DNA of 20,479 bases from an uncultured Porphyromonas sp. (GTDB lineage: Bacteria; Bacteroidota; Bacteroidia; Bacteroidales; Porphyromonadaceae), in NCBI GenBank assembly GCA_900539765.1, contig UQDF01000043.1:1-20479 (forward strand). The letters run 5' to 3'. The translations under genes were made by a program, and so were the position numbers. The notes under the pieces were generated by a model. The model saw only the letters and a list, made by a program, of their open reading frames with translations, ran no database searches and was not told where the DNA came from. Positions 20,353-20,479 of the stretch are shown piece by piece (the stretch's first letter is position 1; each line of letters opens with the position of its first letter).

Positions 20353-20394
20353 TCTAACCTCTAATCTCTAAGGTCTAATCTCTAACCTCTAAGG
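20353..20394 (+). repeat. Six tandem heptanucleotide repeats before purM
   Basis: The units are TCTAACC, TCTAATC, TCTAAGG, TCTAATC, TCTAACC and TCTAAGG, perfectly in phase. The preceding partial unit GCTAATC contains the stop codon of the glucosaminidase gene, and the next partial unit runs into the ATG at 20400. The repeat makes up the whole intergenic gap. Confidence 0.92.
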
Positions 20395-20399
20395 TCTCT

Positions 20400-20479
20400 A
20401 TGAACCGATATATGCGCCGTGGCGTTTCTGCCGCAAAAGAAGATGTACACAAGGCTATTGCTCACATAGACAAGGGACT
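20400..20479 (+). CDS. purM: Phosphoribosylformylglycinamidine cyclo-ligase (AIR synthetase), 5' part
   Basis: Only the first 26 codons are inside the window. They read MNRYMRRGVSAAKEDVHKAI and then AHIDKG, which matches my recollection of the start of Bacteroidales PurM proteins (RGVSASKEDVH-A-I-x-x-IDKGL). PurM makes AIR from FGAM in purine synthesis. The family call rests on a short stretch and on memory. The ATG at 20400 directly follows the heptad array, and no promoter is visible between it and the glucosaminidase gene, so co-transcription is likely. An internal ATG at codon 5 (20412) is an alternative start. Confidence 0.75.
   Translation, partial: MNRYMRRGVSAAKEDVHKAIAHIDKG

Overview
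The window looks like core chromosome of a Bacteroidota bacterium, most likely in or near Porphyromonas. The reasons are: protein sequences that read like Bacteroidales homologues; repeated upstream -7 boxes of the TAnnTTTG type used by Bacteroidota sigma-ABfA; translation starts preceded by A/T-rich sequence rather than Shine-Dalgarno motifs; and a GC content that is above 50% by eye. The genus is an inference from memory; no search was run. All genes run on the + strand except one HU gene. I see no phage, insertion sequence, CRISPR array, tRNA or rRNA gene.

Layout. (1) 1-4343: a short non-coding edge, then a repair and transport operon: recR, ligA (NAD-dependent DNA ligase) and a MATE efflux pump, closed by a clear intrinsic terminator. 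(2) 4404-5183: an HU gene on the minus strand with a good promoter and a leader carrying a tandem 16-nt repeat. A divergent 260-base non-coding stretch follows. (3) 5184-7946: a PspC-domain membrane protein, a long MarR-type regulator and an AMP-forming long-chain acyl-CoA synthetase. (4) 7971-10974: prfB (release factor 2) with an intact programmed +1 frameshift site, then topB (topoisomerase III). (5) 11120-12808: an exported S41 (CtpA-type) protease with its own promoter. (6) 12902-18979: a closely packed run of an aspartate:alanine-exchanger-type transporter, a small helical hypothetical protein, a PlsC-like acyltransferase, an omega-amidase-like nitrilase, and a complete BtuF/BtuC/BtuD-type ABC importer, ending in an intrinsic terminator. 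(7) 19409-20479: an exported glucosaminidase with two LysM domains and the first 26 codons of purM.

The genes are mostly housekeeping. The unusual content lies between them. Three families of very short-period tandem repeat occur in the intergenic gaps: a 7-nt family (TCTAAYC) at four sites, a 9-nt family (CTAGTGNCN) at two, and a 21-22-nt family headed by YACGTGG at one. At 19021-19258 all three lie end to end. At 10975-11072 the 9-nt and 7-nt arrays occur in the same order, directly before a promoter. Two 7-nt arrays end within a few bases of a start codon, and arrays overlap the stop codons of two genes. The 7-nt array puts stop codons in all six frames, which suggests, without proof, a role as a translation barrier or variable spacer. 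I found no defence or biosynthetic system that could be called new; these repeats are the best candidate for an undescribed element.
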